Part shown: positions 21,096-30,825 of the stretch, piece by piece
How positions within the stretch are numbered: the stretch's first letter is position 1
Layout: each line of letters opens with the position of its first letter
Assembly (NCBI GenBank): GCA_920105625.2
Contig: OV050033.1
Span: 128,959,821-129,023,820, forward strand
Length of the DNA stretch: 64,000 nt
Direction of reading: 5' to 3'
Origin: Clusia tigrina
Taxonomy: Eukaryota > Arthropoda > Insecta > Diptera > Clusiidae
The notes under the pieces: model-generated
What the model was told of the DNA's origin: nothing
Database searches by the model: none
Seen by the model: the letters and a program-made list of their open reading frames with translations, nothing else
Translations under genes and position numbers: made by a program

Positions 21096-21649
21096 GTGGG
21101 CTTGTGGTCCGTGTGGATTGTGAAGGCGTGTGCCTCCAGGATCCTCCTGAAGTGCCTGACTGCTGCATACACCGCGAGCAACTCCCTGTCGTAGGCGCTG
21201 TAGCGAGTTTCTGGGGGACTGAGCTTCCTAGAGAAGAACCCCAGAGGCTTCCAGGTCCCATCGGGTTGCTCTTGGTTGAGTGCCGCTCCGATGGCGGTGC
21301 TCGATGCGTCGGTGTAGAGAGCGATTGGCGCGGTAGGCGAGAGGAAGGCTGAATCTGCAGCTGCTGCGATACTCGCCTTGCACTGCTGAAATGCCTGCTC
21401 CGTTTGCGTCGTCCAGCTAATCGCCGCCTTCTTCTTCGTTAGGTTTCTCAGAAGCTCGTTGAGCGGGACCTGTAGTTCCGCGGCGTGCGGTATACACCTG
21501 CGGTAGTAATTAACCATACCCAGGAAACGTCTCAGCTGGGTAGAGTCTGTCGGGCTTGGAAAGGCGTCGATCGCCTCGATCTTTGGGCGCGGGGGCCTGA
21601 ACCCCTTCTTTCGAGACTCGATACCCAGCGAATGTAACTTCCTGGGCAC
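20981..21649 (-). pseudogene. Chimeric truncated RNase H frame (copy B)
   Basis: The open frame starts like the RNase H part of copy A, reaches FTIHTDHKP, then crosses the junction and ends in about 39 residues of unrelated sequence coded by unit A's tail. It is an accidental fusion with no expected function. Confidence 0.85.
21096..21098. other. Junction of the tandem duplication
   Basis: Unit A ends '..aactgccccaaccc' at 21095 and unit B starts 'ggcttgtggtcc' at 21099. Three bases (GTG) lie between and match neither the sequence after 27503 nor that before 14693. This looks like non-homologous end joining with small filler, or an assembly join. Confidence 0.8.
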
Positions 21650-22886
21650 CGAGTTGGCATTTGTCCAAGTTGATGCGTAGGTTCGCCGCTCTCAGCGTCT
21701 CCAACAATTGGCTCAAATGATGCAGGTGCTCGTCATGCGTCTCGGATGCGATGAGCAGGTCGTCTACGTAGCCCTTCACGAAGGGGAGTTTCCTCAGTAG
21801 GTGATTAATTACCCGCTGAAGCGTTTGCGCGGAGTTACGCAGGCCTAATGGCATACCCACGAACTCGAAGAGGCCGAAAGGTGTTGTGACTGCCGTCTTC
21901 GGGTTGTCAGCTTTGGCAACCGGGATTTGGTAGAAGGCTTTCTGCAGATCGATTACAGAGAATACTTTTCCCCGGCTCTCCTGGATCAGGTCCTCGATGA
22001 TCGGTAGAGGATATCGGTCTGGCAAGGTACACGCGTTGAGGCGGCGGTAGTCGCCAGTGGCTCGCCAGCTTCCATTCGGCTTTGGTACCATGTGTAGCGG
22101 ACTGGCCCATGGGCTCGATGATGGGCGTACCACCCCCTTGTCGAGGAGGTCGGCGAACTCTTCTTTGGCAGCAGCGAGTCGTTCACCGACGAGTCTACGG
22201 GGGCGCTCGAAAACGGGAGGGCCCACCGTGACGATGAAGTGTTGTACCGGCAAGTCTGGTACAGTGGCCATGACCCCTGCTGGTGAAGCGAGTTGCAGGA
22301 AGCGCTGGACGAGCTCTCTATACCGGTCGCCATGTGGTCCCTCAGGTGCATCAATGCGAGCCACTGTGGAGATGCCGCAGATTCGAGCCGGGTCCATGCG
22401 GCCCGTTGCCGCGATATTGGTAAGGGGGTCTACGATGCGTTGTCCCCTCAAGTCTACCAGAAGCCCATAGTATGCCAGGAAGTCCGCCCCGAGAATGGCA
22501 GTTTGCACATCGGCCACAGTGAACGCCCAAGTAAAATCCCGACGCAGGGCGAGGTTCAGCTTCAGCGTGAGCTGCCCGTATGTGGCTATCGGCGACGAGT
22601 TGGCGGCGTACAGCGTGAGGCTGTTTCGCTGTAGTTTGCGGGCGACCGTTCCCCTCGGCAGTAAGGAGACCACTGAACCCGAGTCCACGAGAAAGCGAGT
22701 GGATGTCGTTCGATCCATTACGTGTAGGCGTTTTTCGGTTGGTGGTCGGCCGGCGTCGTTCGCCCAAGTCGGCGTCGGCAGCGCTAGTTTCCCGACCGCG
22801 TCGAGGCGGCGGCCACGGCGGCGGCAAAGATACACGGTGGTCGGCACTGCTGTGCTGTCGCCCCGTACTTCAGGTGGTACCAACAT
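21510..22886 (-). CDS. CsRn1 protease-reverse transcriptase part (copy B)
   Basis: Same translated sequence as 15104-16480, including DSG protease and YVDD RT motifs, and the same loss of frame after the RT domain. It is present through the tandem duplication, not an independent insertion. Confidence 0.85.
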   Translation of the reverse strand: MLVPPEVRGDSTAVPTTVYLCRRRGRRLDAVGKLALPTPTWANDAGRPPTEKRLHVMDRTTSTRFLVDSGSVVSLLPRGTVARKLQRNSLTLYAANSSPIATYGQLTLKLNLALRRDFTWAFTVADVQTAILGADFLAYYGLLVDLRGQRIVDPLTNIAATGRMDPARICGISTVARIDAPEGPHGDRYRELVQRFLQLASPAGVMATVPDLPVQHFIVTVGPPVFERPRRLVGERLAAAKEEFADLLDKGVVRPSSSPWASPLHMVPKPNGSWRATGDYRRLNACTLPDRYPLPIIEDLIQESRGKVFSVIDLQKAFYQIPVAKADNPKTAVTTPFGLFEFVGMPLGLRNSAQTLQRVINHLLRKLPFVKGYVDDLLIASETHDEHLHHLSQLLETLRAANLRINLDKCQLGAQEVTFAGYRVSKEGVQAPAPKDRGDRRLSKPDRLYPAETFPGYG

Positions 22887-23806
22887 TGGCCAGGCGCTGT
22901 AGAGCGATTTCGATGCCGGCTGGGGCTGCTGGTTTCAGCGCGACCCCTATGAAGTGGGGGCGTTATTTTACGCAGCAGCTCCTGATTCTCCCGCGTTAGT
23001 GCCACGAGCTGTGCCACTGACTGGCGCAGTGCGGCAAGCTCTGCGTGCACGGAGTTACCCGTTGAATCGTGCGACGATCTGTTCGCGAGTGGAGAGCGGG
23101 GTCTCGGAGACGAGAGTGGAGGTGACGTAGCTGCCACTGTAGGTCCGTTGTCGACCAGCTCGTCAGCTGCCTCTGCGAGCTCCTCCAGACTGGTGCCTTT
23201 CAGGATTTTGAGTAGCCGTCGCGTTGACGGCGGCATCAGGTCGAGCCACTTCACGCGGATGATGTCATCCGTGGCCCGGTCACCCGCTAGGGAGCGCATC
23301 TGTCGCAGGAGTTGGGACGGCTTCCTGTCCCCCAGCTCGAGTTGGGTGAGTAGTCTGTGGAGCTGTCGATCCGCCGAGTCGGTGAGGCGATTTAATATTG
23401 CCGTCTTCAGCACCTCATACTTGCCCACGGGCGGCACTGTGCGGAGTACATCCGCGACCTCGGAAATAGTCTCCGGGTCGAGCGCCGCAACTACTAGATT
23501 GTAGCGGCTGTTGTCGTTGCGCACATGGTGTATTTGGAACGCGGCCTCGATCTGGTAAAACCACAGATCGGGGTTACTCCTCCAGAAAGGTGGGAGCCGA
23601 CAGCTGCTCACCGCCTCGATCGCGGGCGGCGACGAAAAGGAGGCGTGTCCCCCAGGTTCCCCTGCACGGTGTGGCGGCAGGTGGTGTGTCGGTATCAGCA
23701 ATGGCGTGGGCATGGCCAGCTGTGCCTGCGCATGCACGTGCGGTGGTTGTGGCTGCTGGTGTGGTGCCGGCGGCGCCGGTCCTGAGGCTGTTGGCGAGTG
23801 GAGCAT
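22784..23806 (-). CDS. CsRn1 gag (copy B)
   Basis: 340 codons with the same translation as the gag at 16378-17400, including the C-H-C-C finger and the terminal GGA AAC TAG. The -1 slippery heptamer lies at 22787-22793. It has its own intact 5' LTR, so it could still be transcribed. Confidence 0.88.
   Translation of the reverse strand: MLHSPTASGPAPPAPHQQPQPPHVHAQAQLAMPTPLLIPTHHLPPHRAGEPGGHASFSSPPAIEAVSSCRLPPFWRSNPDLWFYQIEAAFQIHHVRNDNSRYNLVVAALDPETISEVADVLRTVPPVGKYEVLKTAILNRLTDSADRQLHRLLTQLELGDRKPSQLLRQMRSLAGDRATDDIIRVKWLDLMPPSTRRLLKILKGTSLEELAEAADELVDNGPTVAATSPPLSSPRPRSPLANRSSHDSTGNSVHAELAALRQSVAQLVALTRENQELLRKITPPLHRGRAETSSPSRHRNRSTAPGQCWYHLKYGATAQQCRPPCIFAAAVAAASTRSGN
22787..22793 (-). promoter_or_regulatory. 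-1 frameshift heptamer GGGAAAC (copy B)
   Basis: Duplicate of the site at 16381-16387, in the same phase and directly before the gag TAG. Confidence 0.78.
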
Positions 23807-23822
23807 CCTATGCGTGTTTTAT

Positions 23823-23840
23823 ATCACGTCGGGGTCACCA
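23823..23840 (-). other. Primer-binding site for tRNA-Trp (copy B)
   Basis: Same 18-nt tRNA-Trp match as at 17417-17434. Confidence 0.9.
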
Positions 23841-23841
23841 A

Positions 23842-24291
23842 TTTGGGTTACGCTCGGGTGTAGCGTATCCAATAATATAAGAGAAAGAAATAAAATAAAA
23901 TTATTTTAATTTATTAAATTTAAAATATACTATGACGTATTTGTTGTATCGTATACATAATATAGAATTCGTTTCTGCAAATTTCTAGGAATTTTTTTAA
24001 GTCCAGCATTTAATATAAATTTTAATTTCACAAAACGCTCTATAACACTCCACACTAGCTTCAGCACAGAAAATGAGAACGTGTGCACGGCTCCGGCGCT
24101 GCGAACGGAAAGAAAGAATGGAAAAGCCGGAAACACGAAGTGTGTTGCTCAGCAGCCAACACAGGCTAGTTCCGGTTTACCCATAAACACGCTGTGCGAC
24201 AGCGACAGCGTGTTAATAGATGGCGCGTGGAACTAACGCCTGCTTGCGTCGGCGTACCCGACAACTAGGTGGGGGTAGTGGTGTCGCCACA
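23842..24291 (-). repeat. 5' LTR of CsRn1 copy B
   Basis: 450 bp, identical by eye to the LTR at 17436-17885, followed by the same CAAACACATTG flank. That shared flank shows the copy arose by duplication of a larger segment. Confidence 0.93.
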
Positions 24292-24295
24292 CAAA

Positions 24296-25576
24296 CACAT
24301 TGAGAAAAATAATCTAATTAAAAAAAATGACGTGTTGGGATTTATACAGGATTGAAAATCAAAGCCTCGAACTCAAACCACCATTGTGCAGTTTACTAGA
24401 AAAGATCCTTACCATATGTGAAACCTATTCTTCTAAATGGTACACAGGTCGATATTAGCTCTGAGACTAATTACCTCGGAGTCATTTTGGAGTTATTGTG
24501 GAAGGCTCACCTGACAGGAATCACCAAAAGGGCTTCCTTAATGACATGTAGACGGCTTGCTGGTAAATCTTGGGGATGCATCCAAAATATCGTTCGCTGG
24601 ATGTACATATACCATGATGGCGAGACCAATCATCACCTATGGTTCTGTAGCCTGGTCAAATAGAGTCAGATTTGAGAAGCGAAATCTGTCTTAAGTAAAG
24701 TACGACGCCTTGACTGTCTTATCATCACTGGAGCTATGCGCACCTGTCCAACGACAGCAATGGAAGATATACTAGATCTAACACCCTTACATCTATGTAG
24801 TAATACAAGTTTGCTAGGAAATCTCTTAGCATAATACAAGAAATTATTTCGAGGGAATCAAATTACACCCAAAATATATGGAGTAACAATTCAGCTCAAT
24901 AATTTGGTATACTAAAATCTGACAAGGATTTTATGCAAAAAAATTCAACTTTGTACACAAATACAGTACAAAGTGGAGTTGCAAAAAATAATGGAAAGAT
25001 CTAAATGAGACATATAAAAGTAGAGAAAACTCTTTCTTATAGTATACAGAAGGTTCTATGACTATGGACGTAACAGGAGGAGGAGTATTTGGGCCTCGGA
25101 CCAACTACTGGGAACCAATGGGGTCTTTCCCAAGAATTTTTCAAGCGGAGATTCACGCTATTAAAAGATGTGCTCAGATCAACATTGGCAGGAAGTATCG
25201 GGGAAAAAACATCGTGATACTATCCGATAGTCAAGCAGTACTCAAGAGTTTGAGGTCGCCTTTGGTGAGATATAAATTTGTATGGGACTGTATTGGGAAC
25301 TGAGCTCCCTAGGCAGTATGAACAAGCTATATCTAATGAGGATTCCAGATCACATAGGAGTGGAGGGAAATTAGAAGCTTGATGGCTTAGCAGGAAAAGC
25401 TGGGACCTCTCATTTCGACGGCCATGAACCCTTCTGTGGACTATCATCTAACACCATTGGACGTCTGCTGAAGAAGTGTACAGATGCAAAAAAGTCAAAC
25501 CTGGAAAACTATTCCGGGATTAAGACAGTCCAAATGTACCATTTGCTGCAGATAACTTCTGTTGTCCTCGAAGTTG
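24296..25576 (+). pseudogene. Decayed LINE: RT tail and RNase H (unit B)
   Basis: Duplicate of 17890-19170. Two single-base differences were seen (near 24665 and 25261), neither of which restores a frame. Confidence 0.7.
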
Positions 25577-25775
25577 AGTTTTGCAAATAAGTTTAAGAAA
25601 TTGTGTAAGCGGAATTGTATATTCAAAAATATTTTACTAATTTTTAAATTGCATTATAAACAAATCATAATTATTAACAAGGTATAAATTTGTATCCATT
25701 AAAATCCATTTTTCTCGATAGCACCAACAATTACATTAATATTCCTGAAGATTTCTGCTACAGAAACAATTCATC

Positions 25776-26106
25776 GTGAGTTGTTTCTGTTTCTGTTTCT
25801 GCCGTCAAAAGCCCAGTTTCTGTTGATCCTTATTAATTTAGTTTCTGCAAATGTACTGAATTCTGTTTCTGTTGTAAATGCAATGCATTCTGTTTCTGTT
25901 GCAAATGTACTGCATTCTGTTTCTGTTGCAAATGTACTGCAATCTGTTTCTGTTGCAAATGTACTGCATTCCGTTTCTGTTGCAAATGTACTGCATTATG
26001 TTTCTGTTGCAAATGTACTGGATTCTGTTTCTGTTGCAAATGTACTGGATTCTGTTTCTGTTGCAAATGTTTTGGATTCTGTTTCTGTTGCTGTTTTTGC
26101 TTCATC
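25776..26106. repeat. 27-bp minisatellite (unit B)
   Basis: Duplicate of 19370-19700 with the same copy number and a single base change in one unit (a Leu/Val codon change in the plus frame). Equal copy number in such an array argues that the duplication is young. Confidence 0.92.
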
Positions 26107-26145
26107 TGAATCTGCACCTTTAGCGTTCAATTATTTTCATCTAAT

Positions 26146-26496
26146 TGATAATTGAACTGACTGACGGCTGAAATTGTTTGAGTGCGCCTGATAACGCAGA
26201 AGGAGGTCTCCAATCACTCAGGCCCATACATATAATTCCCATTGTACTATAAACTTGGAAATGGTGGGGTATAGAGTAGTAGTAGGGATAGAGATTTCTG
26301 AAAGGAGATTTACACCTTTTCAATCTTCCTTGTCTATTTTATGAATCCCAAAAGTCTGTCCAAGGATAACGAATGTCTATGTCCAATCCAACTTATCCTA
26401 ATTATCGCCTCCTCCTTCTGGCTAAAACAGTTCAAACACATAGAAAATGCTCTGTGCCATCATACTTTTCCTCTAGACAGGAGATACACTACGGAC
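26146..26496 (-). pseudogene. LINE pol C-terminal scrap (unit B)
   Basis: Duplicate of 19740-20090. Confidence 0.5.
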
Positions 26497-26500
26497 TCTC

Positions 26501-26791
26501 GATGACGTGATGGTCTATGGTTAGGTCGGCTACTTCTGGGACTACCCTCGGATGTAGACAATGAAGTGGCAATAAGCCACTAGCAGATGTATCATATATT
26601 TTCACTTGATTTCTTTATTTGAATCTGAACACAATTGGAATTTTTATATATACATGTACATATATAATCTCACCCGATCATAGTTGGACAATATAAAGAC
26701 ACCCATAATTGCAGTTTATTTACACATTGTTATGAAATCTACAGACTTCTTGTGCGACCCACTGATCCGATCATGTTATCATGCCAGTAAC
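26501..26791 (-). repeat. Dispersed repeat related to 61355-61560 (unit B copy)
   Basis: Duplicate of 20095-20385 with single-base differences (near 26565 and 26676). Confidence 0.5.
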
Positions 26792-27503
26792 GGTAAATAA
26801 AACAATTTCTTAACAATCGGAAATATTTGAAATATAAATGTAGATAAAAGTTTATTATATTCGAGATATAGCGAGAACACACAAATCATATGTCGTCATT
26901 TGCGGGTAATGTGCAAATAATGGTTTGTTTTTATTGATCGGGTTTTATTGTTGCAATACTCCCATGGCGATTATATTGATAATCGACTTAGACATAAACC
27001 AAATTGTTGATATCGTCTTGAAATAAGATTAAACTATTGTCGGCCAGTTGATGACGTATTTAAACATGACTAAGTATGAGGAAAATGCATATGAGTGAAG
27101 CCTAACTTCAAACCTGATATATCTGAGTTGACCAACCTCGGTAATCGCTTGGTCAATAACTGCAATTCAAGCCAATATCCGGAGGGAATTTCTTTGGACA
27201 GTCAGTTTAGACGTAGAGGGACAGGTTATACAATTTATAGCACCTTTTATATATTATATGTATATATTTCGTTCAATGACATTTAATCGTATTCTGTCGT
27301 ACACTAACTTTTTTAAATAGGGCCTAAAATTGGGATTTCATAAAAATAACGATGTTCGATTCACCAGGCTGAAGTCGATAAATGTCGTTCACAAGGATAT
27401 GCCAGAAAACATATTTTGGGTAGCAGTGCCTGGTCCGTGGAAGTTCCCGGTTATCTGCCTGCTACCTTCTCTGAAATCATTCGTTATAAAACTGCCCCAA
27501 CCC

Positions 27504-28083
27504 TTATCTTCATCTATACATACCTAGTTTACCTACTTAATTGACCATAACAACCTGTTACCGGATACGGGCAGCCGTACAACCTCTCAAAGCGTCAACG
27601 ATACACGCGTGATTGTCCAGTTAGTCACACCAAGGAATGATATGACTTGAGCAAAGGAATGATATGGCTTCCTCAACTTGATCTTTCTACTGAATTCTCA
27701 GCCGTCCTCGTTGACGTTGATCTCCAACTACCACATTGAACACCTTCTTCGCCGAAGCTTCGACGTCCATGGGAGAAACAAATCAAGCCAGCGTAGCCGC
27801 TGAAGGTTAATTCGCTGCACTGTATATCCTGCCTCACCTCGTCTTTGTTGTCCAAATACCACATTGAACAGCTTCTTCATAAAAGTTTCGACGTCCATCC
27901 GAGAGACAAGGCTGACACCATTTAACTAAGTCCATGTGCGTATTGTTACCTACCCCATATAATCATGTGCAGTATGCTGGACACGGCTAACTAGCACATG
28001 GTTGTGGGCTTAACCCGCCACATTCCATTGTGCTGGACAATAATTTACCCTCCAATTTGCCAATTATCCCAATTAGTGTTCAA
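27504..28083. other. Unassigned sequence left of the Gypsy element
   Basis: No gene recognised. It holds two copies, about 120 bp apart, of a ~50-bp segment (from 'ccacattgaaca-cttctt' to 'gaga-ca') at about 27739-27789 and 27860-27911. The sequence continues across the Gypsy insertion at 39815. Confidence 0.5.
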
Positions 28084-28087
28084 AACT

Positions 28088-29589
28088 TGTTACGTCCCCA
28101 TAGTAATCATACCTGGCACAGACACCCTGGCTAGCTCACTCCTTTTTTTCTTCTTTGGTGGGTTCCCAACCCGCTGTGCCAGATAGTGGGGCAAACATGA
28201 AGTTCTACTCTAAACCTATTCTACGTTTATCATTTATTTTTGATACCACTCACCTTTCCACCGGCTTCCTCCATCCCGATCAGCCTCTCCTCATCCTCCC
28301 CCTCCTGTCTCCACCTTAGCCTTCCATAATTTATTTATTTCTTTATAAAAACACACACATACACGGACAATTACTACGGCCTCCACTAAGCTGCGTATAG
28401 GCTGCCTAATTCAGGCAGCAAGGACTAACTCAAACTCCGCTTTCGCTCTACCACTATCTACTCTTAGGAGCTTCCTCGACCAGTGTAGGCTATTCTTACC
28501 GAGCGCGCCACCGCCACGCTCTGTTGAGACCGTATTACACTCATGCCTTAAATTAATGTATACATTCTACTCATACTTATATTTGGAACTTATGCTTATC
28601 TTAATACGCTGGACTTATCTTTATTTTTGCCGCTCTGGGTAGGAGGAATCTGGTCTTCAGCGGTCGATCCGTATCCATTTACTTCCCTTATAATCGGGAA
28701 AAATTTGAAAAATTGATGTCCCGCTGTAATTCACCTTTCTATGCGATATTATTACACTTTTTATACAAAGTCGAAGCCACTTTTTCACTTTTTAATTCGA
28801 CGCCAATGAAAGGAAATCGAAACTACTTTTTTTACGCAGCATTAAACAACTTCAATACCATTTATTTTTAATTTAATAATTCTATTAAAATATCGTATTC
28901 CCGCGTTTTCAACACGACAATAGCACAGAAATTCTCACAAAAAAAATTGCACTTGATTTAAATGAAGATAGACGAATCGAACGACAACGACCGTAAATTT
29001 GACTTTCCTTCTTGCCATGCAGAATCTGACTCATTTCTCAAAAATTTTCCGCATTAACCACTGACTTCCAAAAACAGTCTCCTCCGGTACTTCAACTCCC
29101 AGCTCTCTCTCTCTGACACCCTACTTTTCACTGTCCTATCCACAACCTGTCCGTCCGTCTTTGTCCCATCCACTAAGCATACCCCCTGGCAACAGCTGTG
29201 CTTTGTGGGTCAACCAACCAATTCAAGGACAGCTACTAACCTTTCATCATCACTTTTCTTTTTCTTCTCCTTTTACTTACCAACTCGAACTCACGTATTT
29301 ACCCCACATTAACACTCGATCCACCCACACATGCACCCATATTAGACCAGCTCTCGCGTATTAAAAGTTCCTCTCCACTCAACCTGAGCGTTCAACGCAA
29401 AAGCAGTCTAATTCTCTCACACCAAAAAAAAATAAACAAAAAGTGATGATATAAAATCTCTCCCACATACATACATATACTCGTATATATATACATATTT
29501 AGAGAGAGAGCACCAACCGGAGTATGCAGACACTAAACCGAACAGTCATCTGATGCACCAAATAAAGTAGCCGCCAGCTGATCGTAACA
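28088..29589 (-). repeat. 3' LTR of the Gypsy element (1502 bp)
   Basis: Bounded by TGTTACG and CGTAACA, an inverted 7-bp terminal pair. It matches 38896-39810 at both ends but carries about 590 bp (about 28275-28870) that the other LTR lacks. On the plus strand the right part has an (ATAC)-rich stretch near 29464-29500 and a short GA tract. Confidence 0.9.
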
Positions 29590-30481
29590 ACACACGTGGA
29601 TTAGAGCAAACAAAATCCCACACTAATCCGCGTGAAAAACGGACAGCTGCACCATCAAACGTCCATATTTGCAATTATAGCCCTGGAGCTAACCAGCATT
29701 TGACAGAGCCAGCCGAATTCCTCGTCTGGACCTTTGTCTAGGCCATAGCTAGGCCAAGTATCTTAACCTACAAACATTATACTCCTCAAAGTTTGCTAAT
29801 CTCTTTCACTCTTTCAGATCCACTTCTCACCATTACGCGGACCAACGCCCCAGCGATGCAGAATTTCACAGTAAGTTTACAACTCCCAACATTTGCCCTT
29901 CAATCGCTTACCTCTTTACTGGCACCCAACGTGAGCTACACCCACAACCCCGAGACTACGAGTCTGGTACTCTTACTGTTTCAAATATTTCGCATGGAAT
30001 ACCCCCAACGCCTTACCCCGCAAGTCTTCTATCCCATACAAATTACCTCCCAAAACTTTGCTCACCCGACATTTTACAAATTTCTTACAGAATTTTGCAT
30101 TTATGTTCTTCCTAAAGTCGCTAAGTACGAAGTTCCGTTTGTACACTTCCTGCCCTATTACAAATTTAATCAGCCTCGCCCGTTGATTATAATACCTGGC
30201 GCCTTTCTCATATGCTTTATGCATATGAGACCTGATACTCTCGCGGACTAACTCCAGTCTGTCCTGAGGTGGTAATATGTACAAATCACGATCCTCCAGA
30301 GCATTGAGCCGCCGCCCCAATGCATAGTCGGCGCCACTGGTAAACATCTGCTGACCGAACAACGCAAAGTACGGCGTAACTCCTATCGCTTGATGTACCG
30401 CACTGCGCAACGCACACTCGATCTCACTCAGGAATAAATCCCAATCGCGGTGGTCCTCCTTCAGGTAAGCCCTTATAGCTG
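29590..30481 (-). pseudogene. Gypsy integrase C-terminal half
   Basis: On the minus strand the integrase resumes after the hAT insertion with AIRAYLKEDHRDWDLFLSEI, SAVHQAIGVTPYFALFG, the R-x-x-A-R-x-Y-N-Q-R-A segment and a C-terminal 'VIGQEVYKRNFVLSD' domain, ending at a stop at 29973. About 380 bp of 3' non-coding DNA follow. These include an imperfect 12-bp inverted repeat (29593-29629) next to the LTR. Confidence 0.85.
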
Positions 30482-30672
30482 CCAGAACCAGGGCCGGATT
30501 TAAACTTTTGCCGCCCTTGGGCACTGAAAAAAATGCCGCCTCATTATTTTTAAAAATTCAAATATCTAATGTATTGCAAATAATTTATTATATATTATAT
30601 ACTTTGATATGACATAAAAAATATTTGTTTTTGTTCTTAGAGCTATACATTTTGCACTCAGCTTGACTCATG

Positions 30673-30802
30673 TGTGCTGTTTTTATAAGTCGTTTGCCAA
30701 ACGTCACTCAATCATCTGCATGTTGTTGTTGCCGTTACAACAACAAAAACAACATACAGACGATTGAGTGACGTTTGGCAAACGTCTTATAAAAACAGCA
30801 CA
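30673..30802. repeat. 41-bp inverted repeat near the 3' end of the hAT element
   Basis: Arms 30673-30713 and 30762-30802 are reverse complements with one mismatch, with a 48-bp centre made largely of GTT/CAA triplets. It lies between the transposase stop and the left terminal repeat, inside the element. Confidence 0.9.
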
Positions 30803-30825
30803 ATAATTATAATATAATAATTTTA

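Larger units (their letters stand above)
21099..24291 (-). mobile_element. Truncated CsRn1 element (copy B), no integrase or 3' LTR
   Basis: Contains the 5' LTR (23842-24291), PBS, gag, protease-RT and the first part of RNase H, then ends at the duplication junction. It cannot transpose by itself because integrase and the 3' LTR are missing. It shares the RT/RNase H frame break of copy A. Confidence 0.93.
21099..27503. repeat. Tandem duplication, unit B (about 6.4 kb)
   Basis: A near-identical, direct-orientation copy of 14693-21095. It carries a truncated CsRn1 element (RNase H start, RT, protease, gag, PBS, 5' LTR), the LINE relic, the 27-bp minisatellite and the AT-rich tail. After 27503 the sequence departs into unique DNA ('ttatcttcatct'). 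Confidence 0.95.

Noticed and set aside
29793..30251. 152-codon plus-strand frame
   Set aside because: It is the antisense shadow of the Gypsy integrase C-terminus, whose motifs are clear on the minus strand.
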